Source of the DNA: Colwellia sp. BRX10-3
Lineage (GTDB): Bacteria > Pseudomonadota > Gammaproteobacteria > Enterobacterales > Alteromonadaceae
DNA: 39,061 nt
NCBI RefSeq assembly: GCF_014077505.1
Contig: NZ_JACGWA010000017.1
Coordinates: 1-39,061 of the forward strand
Reading direction: 5' to 3'
Part shown: piece by piece, positions 15,838 through 23,937 of the stretch
Layout of the letters: each line of letters starts with the position of its first letter
How positions within the stretch are numbered: position 1 is the first letter of the stretch
The notes under the pieces: model-generated
Database searches by the model: none
Seen by the model: only the letters and a program-made list of their open reading frames with translations
Told to the model about the DNA's origin: nothing
Program-made: the position numbers and the translations under genes

Positions 15838-16272
15838 ATGAATTATATAAAATTTGTCCTACTAAGTTTGACGTTACTTGTTTTTGGCTGCAGTGAATCA
15901 GACAAAAATAAAATTAGTGATGTTGACAACCCTGAAGTCGTTGCCATTGAGTTTTTTAATGCTTTGTATAATGAACAAAACATTAAAAAAGCCGCATCGG
16001 TTTGTAGCCCCAAATTATCCCGAATTATTTTACACTATAAGTCAACCAAAGCGGTTGCTCGCCATTTATTCAATATGTCGTACGATAAAGTTAAAGCTAC
16101 ACCCGATGATAGTGGTGTTAAAGTGAGAGAACAATTCAAAAACTCAGCTGTAATTACTGTTTATTTTGATGGTTATTATCAAAATGATCGTATAAAAGAT
16201 GTTAAACGATTGTCGTTAATTCAAATCGACAACAAATGGATTATTGATAAGATATTAAAAGACCCCTTTTAA
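15838..16272 (+). CDS. small lipoprotein, NTF2/DUF4878-like fold (tentative)
   Basis: The 144-residue protein has a type II signal peptide and lipobox LVFGC (C18), so it should be lipid-anchored. The mature part (VVAIEFFNALYNEQNIKKAA, a central helix-rich region, then strands ending in KWIIDKIL) resembles the NTF2-like DUF4878 type of small lipoproteins. The role is unknown. No clear Shine-Dalgarno sequence precedes the ATG. It is followed by a strong bidirectional terminator shared with the convergent ggt gene. Confidence 0.75.
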   Translation: MNYIKFVLLSLTLLVFGCSESDKNKISDVDNPEVVAIEFFNALYNEQNIKKAASVCSPKLSRIILHYKSTKAVARHLFNMSYDKVKATPDDSGVKVREQFKNSAVITVYFDGYYQNDRIKDVKRLSLIQIDNKWIIDKILKDPF

Positions 16273-16292
16273 TATTCAAAATATAACAATTA

Positions 16293-16320
16293 AAAACGGC
16301 GTCAATATTGACGCCGTTTT
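16293..16320. terminator. bidirectional terminator
   Basis: AAAACGGCGTCA pairs with TGACGCCGTTTT around a 4-base AATATT-type centre, giving A and T runs on both flanks. It lies between the convergent lipoprotein and gamma-glutamyltransferase genes. Confidence 0.95.
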
Positions 16321-16368
16321 ACTTTTTAAACTTTAATTTTAATTTTAATGGTTGTTATACCTATTTAA

Positions 16369-18126
16369 TTAATAACCAACAGCTGTGCCTTCACGTCGAG
16401 GATCAGCGCCACCATGCAATTTACCATTCGATAGTTCAATCGCTTGTATACCACTGTTTAAATCACGCACCACAACTTGATGGCCTTTTGCTTCTAATAC
16501 TGGCTTAAGTTTTACTAAATCAGTGCCTTTTTCTAAGGTGGTAACTTTATTACGATTCGTTAAATGCGGTAGGCTGATCGCTGCTTGCGGATCAAGTTGC
16601 CAATCTAGAATAGCAATCATGGTTTGGGCGACATAATTAATAATTCTACTACCACCTGGAGAGCCTATAACGAGTTTTAACGCGTTATCTTGATCAAATA
16701 CCATCATAGGCGCCATAGAACTTCTTGGGCGTTTACCTGGCTCTAAGCGATTTGCTACCCATTGACCATTTTGCTTTGGATCTAATGAAAAATCAGTCAG
16801 TTGATTATTAAGAATAAAACCTTCAACCATTACCGCAGAGCCAAAGCCCATTTCCACACTGGTGGTCATGGAAACGGCATTTCCATCTTCATCAACAATT
16901 GAAATATGGCTTGTAGATGGCAGTTCATAAGCATTGTCGTCGGCTTGTACTAGCGCGCCAGTTGGTACGCCAGCAAATGCAATACCCATATCTTTATCAA
17001 TATTAATTAACGCAGAACGTTGCGCCATATATGACTTTTCGATCAAGCCCTGTGTTGGTACATTAACAAAGCTGCTATCAGCAATATATCGGTTACGATC
17101 GGCAAATGCTAATCGTGAGCTTTGCGTAAATAAATGTGTAAACTCAACGTCTTTCATCGACAACTTCGCGATATTGAAATGTTCAAGTTGCCCAAGTATT
17201 TGAATAATAGCCACTCCACCTGAACTTGGCGGCGCCATGCCACAGACCTGATATTGTCGATATGGGCCACACACAGCAGGTAATTCTTTCGCGCGATAGT
17301 TTTTCATGTCAGCAAGTGTTAAACGCCCTGGCGCAATAGGTGAATGCTGCACTGCAGCAACAATTTTCTTCGCGATCCAACCTTGATAAAACGAATTAAT
17401 GCCGTCTTTAGCAATACTACGATATACCTTGGCTAGCTTTTTATTTTTTAATAACTGGCCTGCTTTGATAGGCTTATTGTTTGGAAAAAAGTAATTTTTT
17501 ATCGTCGGTAACTTGGTAATGCCCGGATTAAACTCCATCGCAACTAGCTTCTCTAACCTAGGTGAAACAATAAAGCCAGATTCTGCCAAATTTATTGCAT
17601 CATTAAACAATACAGCCCAAGGCAATTTGCCATATTTTTCATGAGCCTTTTTAAGGCTAGCTAGTACGCCAGGAACACCAACAGCATGACCACCAACTAC
17701 AGCTTTTATCCATGGCATTGCTCGGCCAGTTTTATCTAAAAACATATCGGTTGTAGCCGCCGCGGGTGCGGTTTCTCTGCCATCAAATGTGGTTAACTTT
17801 TGGGCTTTTTTATCCCAGTGCAACATAAATGCACCACCACCAATGCCTGAAGACTGGGGTTCCACCAAGGTTAATACTAATTGCACCGCAATCACCGCAT
17901 CTACAGCACTCCCTCCTTTTTTGAGTATATTAAGACCCGCGTCACTGGCATAAGGGTTTGCTGTTGCCACCATGGCATGTTCTGTAACAACCGTTTTTTT
18001 AGCCAAAATACCTGTTGCCGCTTCTGGCTCACGATCTTCTCGTTGCTTATCTGGCGCTGCAACAACCAACATACTGGTGGCAATACAAAGAAAAGATAAT
18101 AGCCCTTTTATGGCTGAATTTGACAT
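16369..18126 (-). CDS. ggt: gamma-glutamyltransferase (glutathione hydrolase)
   Basis: This periplasmic N-terminal nucleophile hydrolase cleaves gamma-glutamyl bonds of glutathione and transfers the glutamyl group. The 585-residue precursor has a signal peptide (about 1-24). R118 in FDGRE should bind the substrate carboxylate. The autoprocessing site and nucleophile is T405 in PSTSHISIVD, after which the small subunit begins. The NNQLTDF, RPRSSMAP and GSPGGSRI motifs line the active site. The usual second Thr after the nucleophile is Ser here. The ending GGADPRREGTAVGY is typical. It is a single gene, convergent with the lipoprotein gene. The link to cysK nearby may be functional (cysteine and glutathione turnover) but the genes are not in one operon. 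Confidence 0.95.
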   Translation of the reverse strand: MSNSAIKGLLSFLCIATSMLVVAAPDKQREDREPEAATGILAKKTVVTEHAMVATANPYASDAGLNILKKGGSAVDAVIAVQLVLTLVEPQSSGIGGGAFMLHWDKKAQKLTTFDGRETAPAAATTDMFLDKTGRAMPWIKAVVGGHAVGVPGVLASLKKAHEKYGKLPWAVLFNDAINLAESGFIVSPRLEKLVAMEFNPGITKLPTIKNYFFPNNKPIKAGQLLKNKKLAKVYRSIAKDGINSFYQGWIAKKIVAAVQHSPIAPGRLTLADMKNYRAKELPAVCGPYRQYQVCGMAPPSSGGVAIIQILGQLEHFNIAKLSMKDVEFTHLFTQSSRLAFADRNRYIADSSFVNVPTQGLIEKSYMAQRSALINIDKDMGIAFAGVPTGALVQADDNAYELPSTSHISIVDEDGNAVSMTTSVEMGFGSAVMVEGFILNNQLTDFSLDPKQNGQWVANRLEPGKRPRSSMAPMMVFDQDNALKLVIGSPGGSRIINYVAQTMIAILDWQLDPQAAISLPHLTNRNKVTTLEKGTDLVKLKPVLEAKGHQVVVRDLNSGIQAIELSNGKLHGGADPRREGTAVGY

Positions 18127-18262
18127 GATGTTCCTTAATAGAAAATTCTTGATAAGCTAATTGATACCAAACGGCTTTGTAGACGAGTCAGATTGATGTA
18201 AACAGGTTAGCAGTATCGAATACACATTTAAACGTTAATTTACCAGTTAATCCTATTAAAAT

Positions 18263-18889
18263 TTAATCGTTAGTTTGATTAAATGATTGTTGGAATTGAT
18301 TAAATTTTACAAAGTTATTTAACAAGTTTTGATACTTTTCTGGTTCATTTTCCAAGCGAGCTAATGCATGACAGCATGCTTCTAATGATGATAATGCATT
18401 AGCTTTTTTGGTTTTTCTAATCTCATAAAGACTTGTTATGCCCTGAGGTAAAACGATGTGGATTATATGATGTAAGCAAGGGGTGAGCATAAACATGCGA
18501 TAGGCTTTTTTCCACGTACCATCGAGTAAAATAATGCACTTAATTTCATTCAGTTGATTATCTATATCATCAATAGGGTTGTTAATGGCAGTATTAGCCG
18601 ATGTAAAACTAAGTTCAATGGCTTGCTCACTCGGATATAATAAGGCTATTTTACCCTCGTATTGTCTTAAACGCTGTTTTAGAACCTCACATTCATCAAA
18701 AATTTCGCCAACAATCACCTCAACATTAGCTAACGATTGCTGCAATAAACTTACCGTACCTTTGCTTTGCTTAACTTCATTTGGATGTTGAAGAACAATA
18801 ACAGGTAGGTGATTATCAATATTAATCGCAAAGGAGCAAATACAGGATTTTTCAGGCCGTTGACATTGTTGACATATAACTCGAGACAT
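18263..18889 (-). CDS. DTW-domain protein, tRNA-uridine aminocarboxypropyltransferase type
   Basis: DTW-domain enzymes (TapT/YfiP group) transfer a 3-amino-3-carboxypropyl group from S-adenosylmethionine to uridine in tRNA. The signature D-G-T-W is present in the ILLDGTWKKA segment, followed by the R-K-T-K-x-x-x-A-L-S-S-L-E-A motif. An N-terminal zinc-ribbon-like cysteine set, C-x2-C-x6-C-x-C (CQQCQRPEKSCIC), is typical of the family. I chose the internal ATG at 18889 (MSRVICQQC) because homologues as I recall them begin here. A TTG at 18940 would add 17 residues; neither has a clear ribosome binding site. Confidence 0.85.
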   Translation of the reverse strand: MSRVICQQCQRPEKSCICSFAINIDNHLPVIVLQHPNEVKQSKGTVSLLQQSLANVEVIVGEIFDECEVLKQRLRQYEGKIALLYPSEQAIELSFTSANTAINNPIDDIDNQLNEIKCIILLDGTWKKAYRMFMLTPCLHHIIHIVLPQGITSLYEIRKTKKANALSSLEACCHALARLENEPEKYQNLLNNFVKFNQFQQSFNQTND

Positions 18890-19132
18890 TGATTTTAAAT
18901 AACAGAAAATACGATAACTAAGTTTACGAAACTTTATCAACGAGTTTAAGTCATTTGTTAAATTAGTTTTTAATGTTGTTGTACTTCTGCTGTACTTCGC
19001 TAGTTTTGAATTGCTAATTCAACGAATAACCGCTATTACTTAATTGAGCTGTTATAGATTATATGGATGTAACTACTATTTTAAACTGTGTAGTTTTCAG
19101 GATGAATATAATGCATTTAACAAGGAGTCATT

Positions 19133-20173
19133 TTGGATAAGATCTATCAACACAGTTCTGCTATCGCTGCAGATATTACCTTGAATAACATTTTAGATAT
19201 TATTGTCGAAGGCGTTTGGGACTGGAATGGCAAAACCAAGATAGTTACCCGCAGTCCAGGTTGGTATCGCATGTTAGGTTACGAGGTAGCCATTTTAAGA
19301 GCCGATGTATTTACTTGGGAAAAGCTTATTCACCCTGATGATTACCCAAGAGTAATGCTGCAATTTGAGCGTTATATTTCAGGAGAAAATGATACTTACG
19401 AAGTAGAATATCGCTGTAAAAAATCTGACGGTAGTTATTTGTGGATTGCAGATCGTGGAACTATTGTGGCAAGAAATCCCGATGGTAGTGTTGCACGTAT
19501 GATTGGCGCTCATCATGATATACACCAACAAATTATGGCTCAAACTGATCTTATTGAACAAAATAAGTCATTACAAGATGGTAATTTATCATTAGAAAAA
19601 ATGATCGCACAAAAAACCTATGAATTAGCTAAGAAAAACCAACAATTAGAGCGAAAAGTCATTGAGGTTGAGTCAGTTGCCAACAGAGACCCATTAACAC
19701 AAATTGCCAATCGTAAGTCTTTTGAAACCGAATTAAGCAAAGAAATAATACGAGCTAATCGTTATCTACATCCTTTAACCCTAGTCATGTTTGATCTTGA
19801 TAAATTTAAAGAAATTAATGATAAACATGGTCATAAAGTGGGTGATAATATTCTTTGCAGTATATCTAACCTCGTAGCTAAAAATATCAGAGATGTAGAT
19901 TTATTTGCGCGTTGGGGCGGTGATGAATTTGTTATTATTTTCCCTGAACTTTCTCAGAAGCAAGCACATCAAAGCAGCGAAAAACTACGAATAATGATTG
20001 ACGAATATAAAAAAACCAATAAATTATCAGTAACTTGCAGTTTTGGTGTTGCACAGTATAAAGATGGTGATTCAATAAATAGTTTATTTCAACGTGTGGA
20101 CAAACAGCTTTATATTTCCAAAGAGCAAGGTCGTAACCAAGTTTACTCTGAAACTACGGGAGCTACTCAGTAA
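19133..20173 (+). CDS. PAS-GGDEF diguanylate cyclase
   Basis: The enzyme should make cyclic di-GMP from two GTP. A PAS domain (about 20-135; PGWYRMLGY, HPDDYPRV, then a PAC part ending IGAHHDI) is followed by a coiled-coil linker (138-182) and a GGDEF domain (183-340). The active-site motif is intact as GGDEF (262-266), and an inhibitory-site RxxD (R253-D256) precedes it, so product feedback is expected. There are no membrane helices, so it is a cytosolic sensor; the PAS ligand is unknown. The start is TTG 19133, with AAGGAG 9 bases upstream. No EAL domain or neighbouring c-di-GMP effector is present. Confidence 0.95.
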   Translation: MDKIYQHSSAIAADITLNNILDIIVEGVWDWNGKTKIVTRSPGWYRMLGYEVAILRADVFTWEKLIHPDDYPRVMLQFERYISGENDTYEVEYRCKKSDGSYLWIADRGTIVARNPDGSVARMIGAHHDIHQQIMAQTDLIEQNKSLQDGNLSLEKMIAQKTYELAKKNQQLERKVIEVESVANRDPLTQIANRKSFETELSKEIIRANRYLHPLTLVMFDLDKFKEINDKHGHKVGDNILCSISNLVAKNIRDVDLFARWGGDEFVIIFPELSQKQAHQSSEKLRIMIDEYKKTNKLSVTCSFGVAQYKDGDSINSLFQRVDKQLYISKEQGRNQVYSETTGATQ

Positions 20174-20434
20174 AACTTTATTGTCTATAACCGCCCTACT
20201 TCCAGATGAAGTTTAAATAATAAGTTAAAGAGTAAATAAGTAAGTTAAAAATAAGTACCTTTAGCGATATAAGGATAAAAGCTATACCCTTAAAGTTGAA
20301 CAAGTGTTTCAATTTTAATGTGTTATTTCCTCGTCATTCTTACTAAAACTAATGTTTCTAATGCTGCACTCAACTGTTAAAGTTAGTTACCTCATTAGTT
20401 GTCTATTTCACTTATAATAAATAATAAAAACCTC

Positions 20435-21043
20435 ATGTTGCAATTAAAACCTTTACCCATAAAAACCGTGCAAATTTTTGGCCCTTTGGTCGTTTTCGCA
20501 TTAGCTTTGATCGCATTAATTTTTGATGCCCAAATTTCTGACTTTCTAATTTATAATCGCCGTTTAATCACCGATGGAGAATATTGGCGCATTATATCAG
20601 GTCATTTATTTCACTCTAATGCTAATCACTTTATGCTTAATGTGGCTGCTGTGACATTACTCTGGGCGTTACATGGGCAATATTATAACCATAAGAATTA
20701 TCTGATGATTTTTCTGACCAGTGCAATAGTTTGTAGCTTGGGTATTTATTGGTTTTCGATTGATATTGAACTTTATGTTGGGCTGTCAGGTGTTTTACAT
20801 GGATTTTTTGTTTGGGGTGCGCTCATGGACATAAAACATAAAGAAAAAACTGGCTACCTTTTGTTAATTGGTGTGATGGCAAAAATTGTTCATGAGCAAG
20901 TTTACGGTGCCAGTGCCGATGTAGAACGTCTTATCGGCGCCAGTGTTGCCACCGACGCCCATTTGTATGGCGCTATCGGTGGATTACTGGCATTTGTCTT
21001 GTGTTATATCAACCTTAATAAAACGAGTAGAATTGAACCATAG
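20435..21043 (+). CDS. rrtA: rhombosortase (rhomboid-type GlyGly-CTERM protease)
   Basis: This rhomboid-family intramembrane serine protease has about six membrane helices. The catalytic Ser is in GLSGVLHG and the catalytic His in ATDAHLYGA; the H-S-N-x-N-H-x-x-x-N motif in helix 2 (FHSNANHFMLN) is the rhomboid signature. The short form without extra domains fits rhombosortase RrtA, which processes proteins bearing a C-terminal Gly-Gly/helix/Arg sorting signal before type II secretion or surface display. The ATG at 20435 gives about 202 residues, near the family length; a TTG at 20399 would add 12. Its targets are probably elsewhere in the genome; the TIGR03503 protein in this window has a loosely similar tail. 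Confidence 0.85.
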   Translation: MLQLKPLPIKTVQIFGPLVVFALALIALIFDAQISDFLIYNRRLITDGEYWRIISGHLFHSNANHFMLNVAAVTLLWALHGQYYNHKNYLMIFLTSAIVCSLGIYWFSIDIELYVGLSGVLHGFFVWGALMDIKHKEKTGYLLLIGVMAKIVHEQVYGASADVERLIGASVATDAHLYGAIGGLLAFVLCYINLNKTSRIEP

Positions 21044-21048
21044 CCCGC

Positions 21049-22536
21049 TTAATTATTAGTTTGTTCATAAGGATGTAATTTATCGAGGGCAACAGACAAA
21101 CCATTTTCTTGAATAACACGGACATGGTGGCGACCTAAGTCTCGTGCATGAGTAACACCGCATGAGTGTGCTAATAGCCCAACACCGTATTGAATGAATT
21201 TATGATAATTAGCAACACGCTCTGCTTTACTTACGGGGTCTAACCCTTGTTGTAACTTGGGATCATGCGTAGTAATACCGGTGGGACAGGTATCTTTATT
21301 ACACTGCATTGCTTGAATACAGCCCAAAGAAAACATAAATCCTCTTGCTGAATTTACTGCATCTGCCCCCATCGCCAATGCCCAGGCAACTTTCGATGGA
21401 GTGATCAATTTACCCGCACAGATAATTCTTATTCGATCACGTAAACCATATTCAATGAGTAAATTATCCACTAAAGGTAAGCTTTCTTTTAACGGTAAGC
21501 CAACGTAATCCATTAACGGTTGTGGTGCAGCACCCGTACCGCCATCAGCACTGTCTATCGTAATAAAATCTGGCGCAAACTCACGGCCTTGAAGGTTAAT
21601 CTCTTTAAGCAAATTTATTAACCACAACGATTCGCCAATTACCGCTTTAAAACCTACAGGTTTACCGGTTACTTCACGAATTCGATTTACCATGGTTAGA
21701 ATATCTTTCACTGACTTGATGTCAGGGTGCGCATTCGGACTAATTGAATCTACACCTGGCATTATGCCTCGTATTGTTGCAATTTCTTGCGTTACTTTTA
21801 TACCTGGTAATATGCCACCTTTCCCAGGTTTAGCACCTTGACTCATTTTAATTTCGAACATTTTAATTTGTGGTTTAGCCGCTAATTCGGCCAACCTTTT
21901 ATCACATAACTGGCCACTCTCATCTCTGACACCATACTTTGCAGTGCCTATTTGAAAAACAAGATCAGCACCACTAGCTAAATGATATTTACTAACACCA
22001 CCTTCACCTGTGTTCAGCCAGCAACCTACTTTGGCAGCACCATCTGAAAGTGCTTTAATGGCTGGTGCAGATAAAGCGCCAAAACTCAGCGCTGAAATAT
22101 TAAAAAGTGAATCTGTTGTATAAGGCTCTCGGCATTCAAGACCAAAGGTAATGCAACTTGGTGCCACCGCATCTTCTTCGAGGGTCGGAAAAGCACAATT
22201 CATAAACATTATTGTGCCGGTTGGTTCAAGGTTTCTCGTAGAACCAAATGCTACGGTGCGATCAACATTTTTTGCTGCGCGATAAACCCAGCTGCGTTCG
22301 GCTCTATTAAAGGGTAGCTCTTCTCTGTCCATTGCAAAAAAATACTGTCGAAAAAATTCCCCCTGTTTTTCGAAGAAATATCTGAAGCGGCCAATAACAG
22401 GATAATTACGGCGTATAGCTTGTTTTTTCTGCGTTTTATCTACAATGTACATATAGATTATCGCTATTACACCCATCCCCAAAAAAAATATAAATAATGC
22501 CGAAAGTGTTTCTAAATAGCCAAGCATGTTATCCAT
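21049..22536 (-). CDS. FMN-binding glutamate-synthase-like protein, membrane-tethered
   Basis: The 495-residue protein has one N-terminal membrane helix (about 8-31), then a TIM-barrel matching the FMN/alpha-ketoglutarate synthase domain of GltB. The evidence is NISALSFGALSAPAIKALS, NTGEGGVSKYH, the IKMSQGAKPGKGG loop (SQGAKPG), IDSADGGTGAAPQ and the Fe-S-type cysteine motif C-x5-C-x4-C-P-T-G-I. No glutamine amidotransferase domain is present, so it is not a complete glutamate synthase. The real substrate is unknown. It converges with rrtA, only 5 bases between stop codons. Confidence 0.9.
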   Translation of the reverse strand: MDNMLGYLETLSALFIFFLGMGVIAIIYMYIVDKTQKKQAIRRNYPVIGRFRYFFEKQGEFFRQYFFAMDREELPFNRAERSWVYRAAKNVDRTVAFGSTRNLEPTGTIMFMNCAFPTLEEDAVAPSCITFGLECREPYTTDSLFNISALSFGALSAPAIKALSDGAAKVGCWLNTGEGGVSKYHLASGADLVFQIGTAKYGVRDESGQLCDKRLAELAAKPQIKMFEIKMSQGAKPGKGGILPGIKVTQEIATIRGIMPGVDSISPNAHPDIKSVKDILTMVNRIREVTGKPVGFKAVIGESLWLINLLKEINLQGREFAPDFITIDSADGGTGAAPQPLMDYVGLPLKESLPLVDNLLIEYGLRDRIRIICAGKLITPSKVAWALAMGADAVNSARGFMFSLGCIQAMQCNKDTCPTGITTHDPKLQQGLDPVSKAERVANYHKFIQYGVGLLAHSCGVTHARDLGRHHVRVIQENGLSVALDKLHPYEQTNN

Positions 22537-22790
22537 GTATTTCTCTTTAACCTTAATAGTATGCGTTAGTTTATATTATGTTTACGTAACTTACGTGCGA
22601 TATTTTTATAGGAAAATTTATAATCATTTATCGACATTCAATGCAATATGTCGATTATTATTTTTAGCATAAAAGGGATTTTAGTTATGTAATTTTAACA
22701 TAATGATTTTTATCTATGACTTTATCATGTCAGTTGTATATGATTATTTAGTGACTGAATAAATGAATAAGTAAATTTTCAATTAAATTA
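22537..22790. other. divergent intergenic region with small palindromes
   Basis: The 254 bases hold ATCGACAT/ATGTCGAT (22630-22637 and 22648-22655) and TTATGT-N7-ACATAA (22685-22703). Either could be a regulator site for the flanking divergent genes. No RNA gene is seen. Confidence 0.5.
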
Positions 22791-23603
22791 TTGTTATCTG
22801 TAAAACTTTTTGAAAAAGGTAATCACATTAAAAAACTTCTTTATATTGTATCAATATTACTCGCACCAATTTTCTCGGTTCATGCTGAAAACAGCCCTGT
22901 GATTCATTTGGTTACAGAACACTTACCGCCATATCAAATAGAAGATGATAACAAGAGTTTATCTGGCTTTGCCGTTGAAGTTATCAGAGAAACCATTAAA
23001 CGAAGTCAATATGACTATACTATGAACAGCTACTCTTGGGTTCGATCTTATAACTTAGCCCAAATGAAAGCTAACCACTGTATATTTTCTATCGCTCGAA
23101 CAAAGACTCGTGAAAATCTTTTCAAGTGGGTTGGAGCCATTTCAAAAATCAACAACACCTCATTGTGGGCACGAAAAGATCGAGTAATTGACGTGACAAA
23201 ATTAGAGGATGCTAAAAAATACACTATTGCCGTTAATCGTAATGATGTTACTCATATAGGTTTAATGGAACGAGGTTTTAAAGAAGACGAGCACCTATAT
23301 GTTTTAGATGACGGTAAATCATTAATTAATTTATTAATTACTCGACCAGAGATAGATCTTATTGTCGCTGATGATACAACAATAAAATTTCGTACCGAAC
23401 TTGAAGGAATAGCAATAAATAAGCTACAACGAATTTATGAAATTAAAGACTTGCCGCTAAATTTTCACTTAGCCTGCAGTAAGCAAACAAACGATGACAT
23501 CATCAAGCATTTAGCAGAAAAACTGCAAAGCCTGTATCAAGATGGCAGTTATGAGGCTATTTTGGATAAATGGCGAGACAAATTCTCTGTCCCTAAGTTA
23601 TAA
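22791..23603 (+). CDS. periplasmic substrate-binding protein, SBP_bac_3 type
   Basis: The 270-residue protein has a signal peptide (KKLLYIVSILLAPIFSVHA) followed by an amino-acid-type periplasmic binding fold (LVTEHLPPYQIEDDN, LSGFAVEVIRE, CIFSIARTKTRENLFKWVG, a hinge near DLIVADD, then YQDGSYEAILDKWRDKF). No transporter genes are adjacent, so it may be an orphan binding or sensor protein. The start is uncertain. TTG 22791 has no ribosome binding site. AAAAAGG ends 7 bases before an in-frame ATT at 22827, right at the beginning of the signal peptide, which would be a rare start codon. Confidence 0.8.
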   Translation: MLSVKLFEKGNHIKKLLYIVSILLAPIFSVHAENSPVIHLVTEHLPPYQIEDDNKSLSGFAVEVIRETIKRSQYDYTMNSYSWVRSYNLAQMKANHCIFSIARTKTRENLFKWVGAISKINNTSLWARKDRVIDVTKLEDAKKYTIAVNRNDVTHIGLMERGFKEDEHLYVLDDGKSLINLLITRPEIDLIVADDTTIKFRTELEGIAINKLQRIYEIKDLPLNFHLACSKQTNDDIIKHLAEKLQSLYQDGSYEAILDKWRDKFSVPKL

Positions 23604-23937
23604 AATTTAACAAGATGACCTTCTGCAATAAAGTATCGTCACTCTTTGATCTGAGCCCAATAGATTCAATAACATCGTGGTGCCATGCTTTTACTGGAAT
23701 ATAAGACAAGTGCCATTAATTTTGTGAGATGGTTATCCGCAGGACAAAAAAATCAAGGTGTATGTTTATTGTCCCAGACTAAACATTAGTACCTATATCT
23801 ATATAGGTATGGCGTTCAATTGATGCTTACATGGACATAAGTACTGAGTTTTTATCGGGAATAAAAAATGCCCATTCGTGCTGAATATAAATAAGGCCTC
23901 GAACATGAGGCCTTATTTATTGCCTTACTATGTGGTT
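23604..23937. other. intergenic region with an 18+2 base palindrome
   Basis: The 334-base gap holds no supported gene. TACCTATAT-CT-ATATAGGTA (23790-23809) is a perfect palindrome apart from the two central bases and could be an operator or structural element. A terminator hairpin lies at the right end. Confidence 0.6.
23889..23919. terminator. bidirectional terminator
   Basis: AATAAGGCCTC and GAGGCCTTATT form an 11-base-pair stem with a 6-base loop, flanked by AT-rich tails. It lies just after the S9 peptidase stop codon and probably ends both convergent transcripts. Confidence 0.85.

Noticed and set aside
23604-23780. Remnant of a transposase or other gene in the gap before the S9 peptidase
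   Set aside because: All frames are short and no translated segment matches a family I know; there are no terminal repeats.
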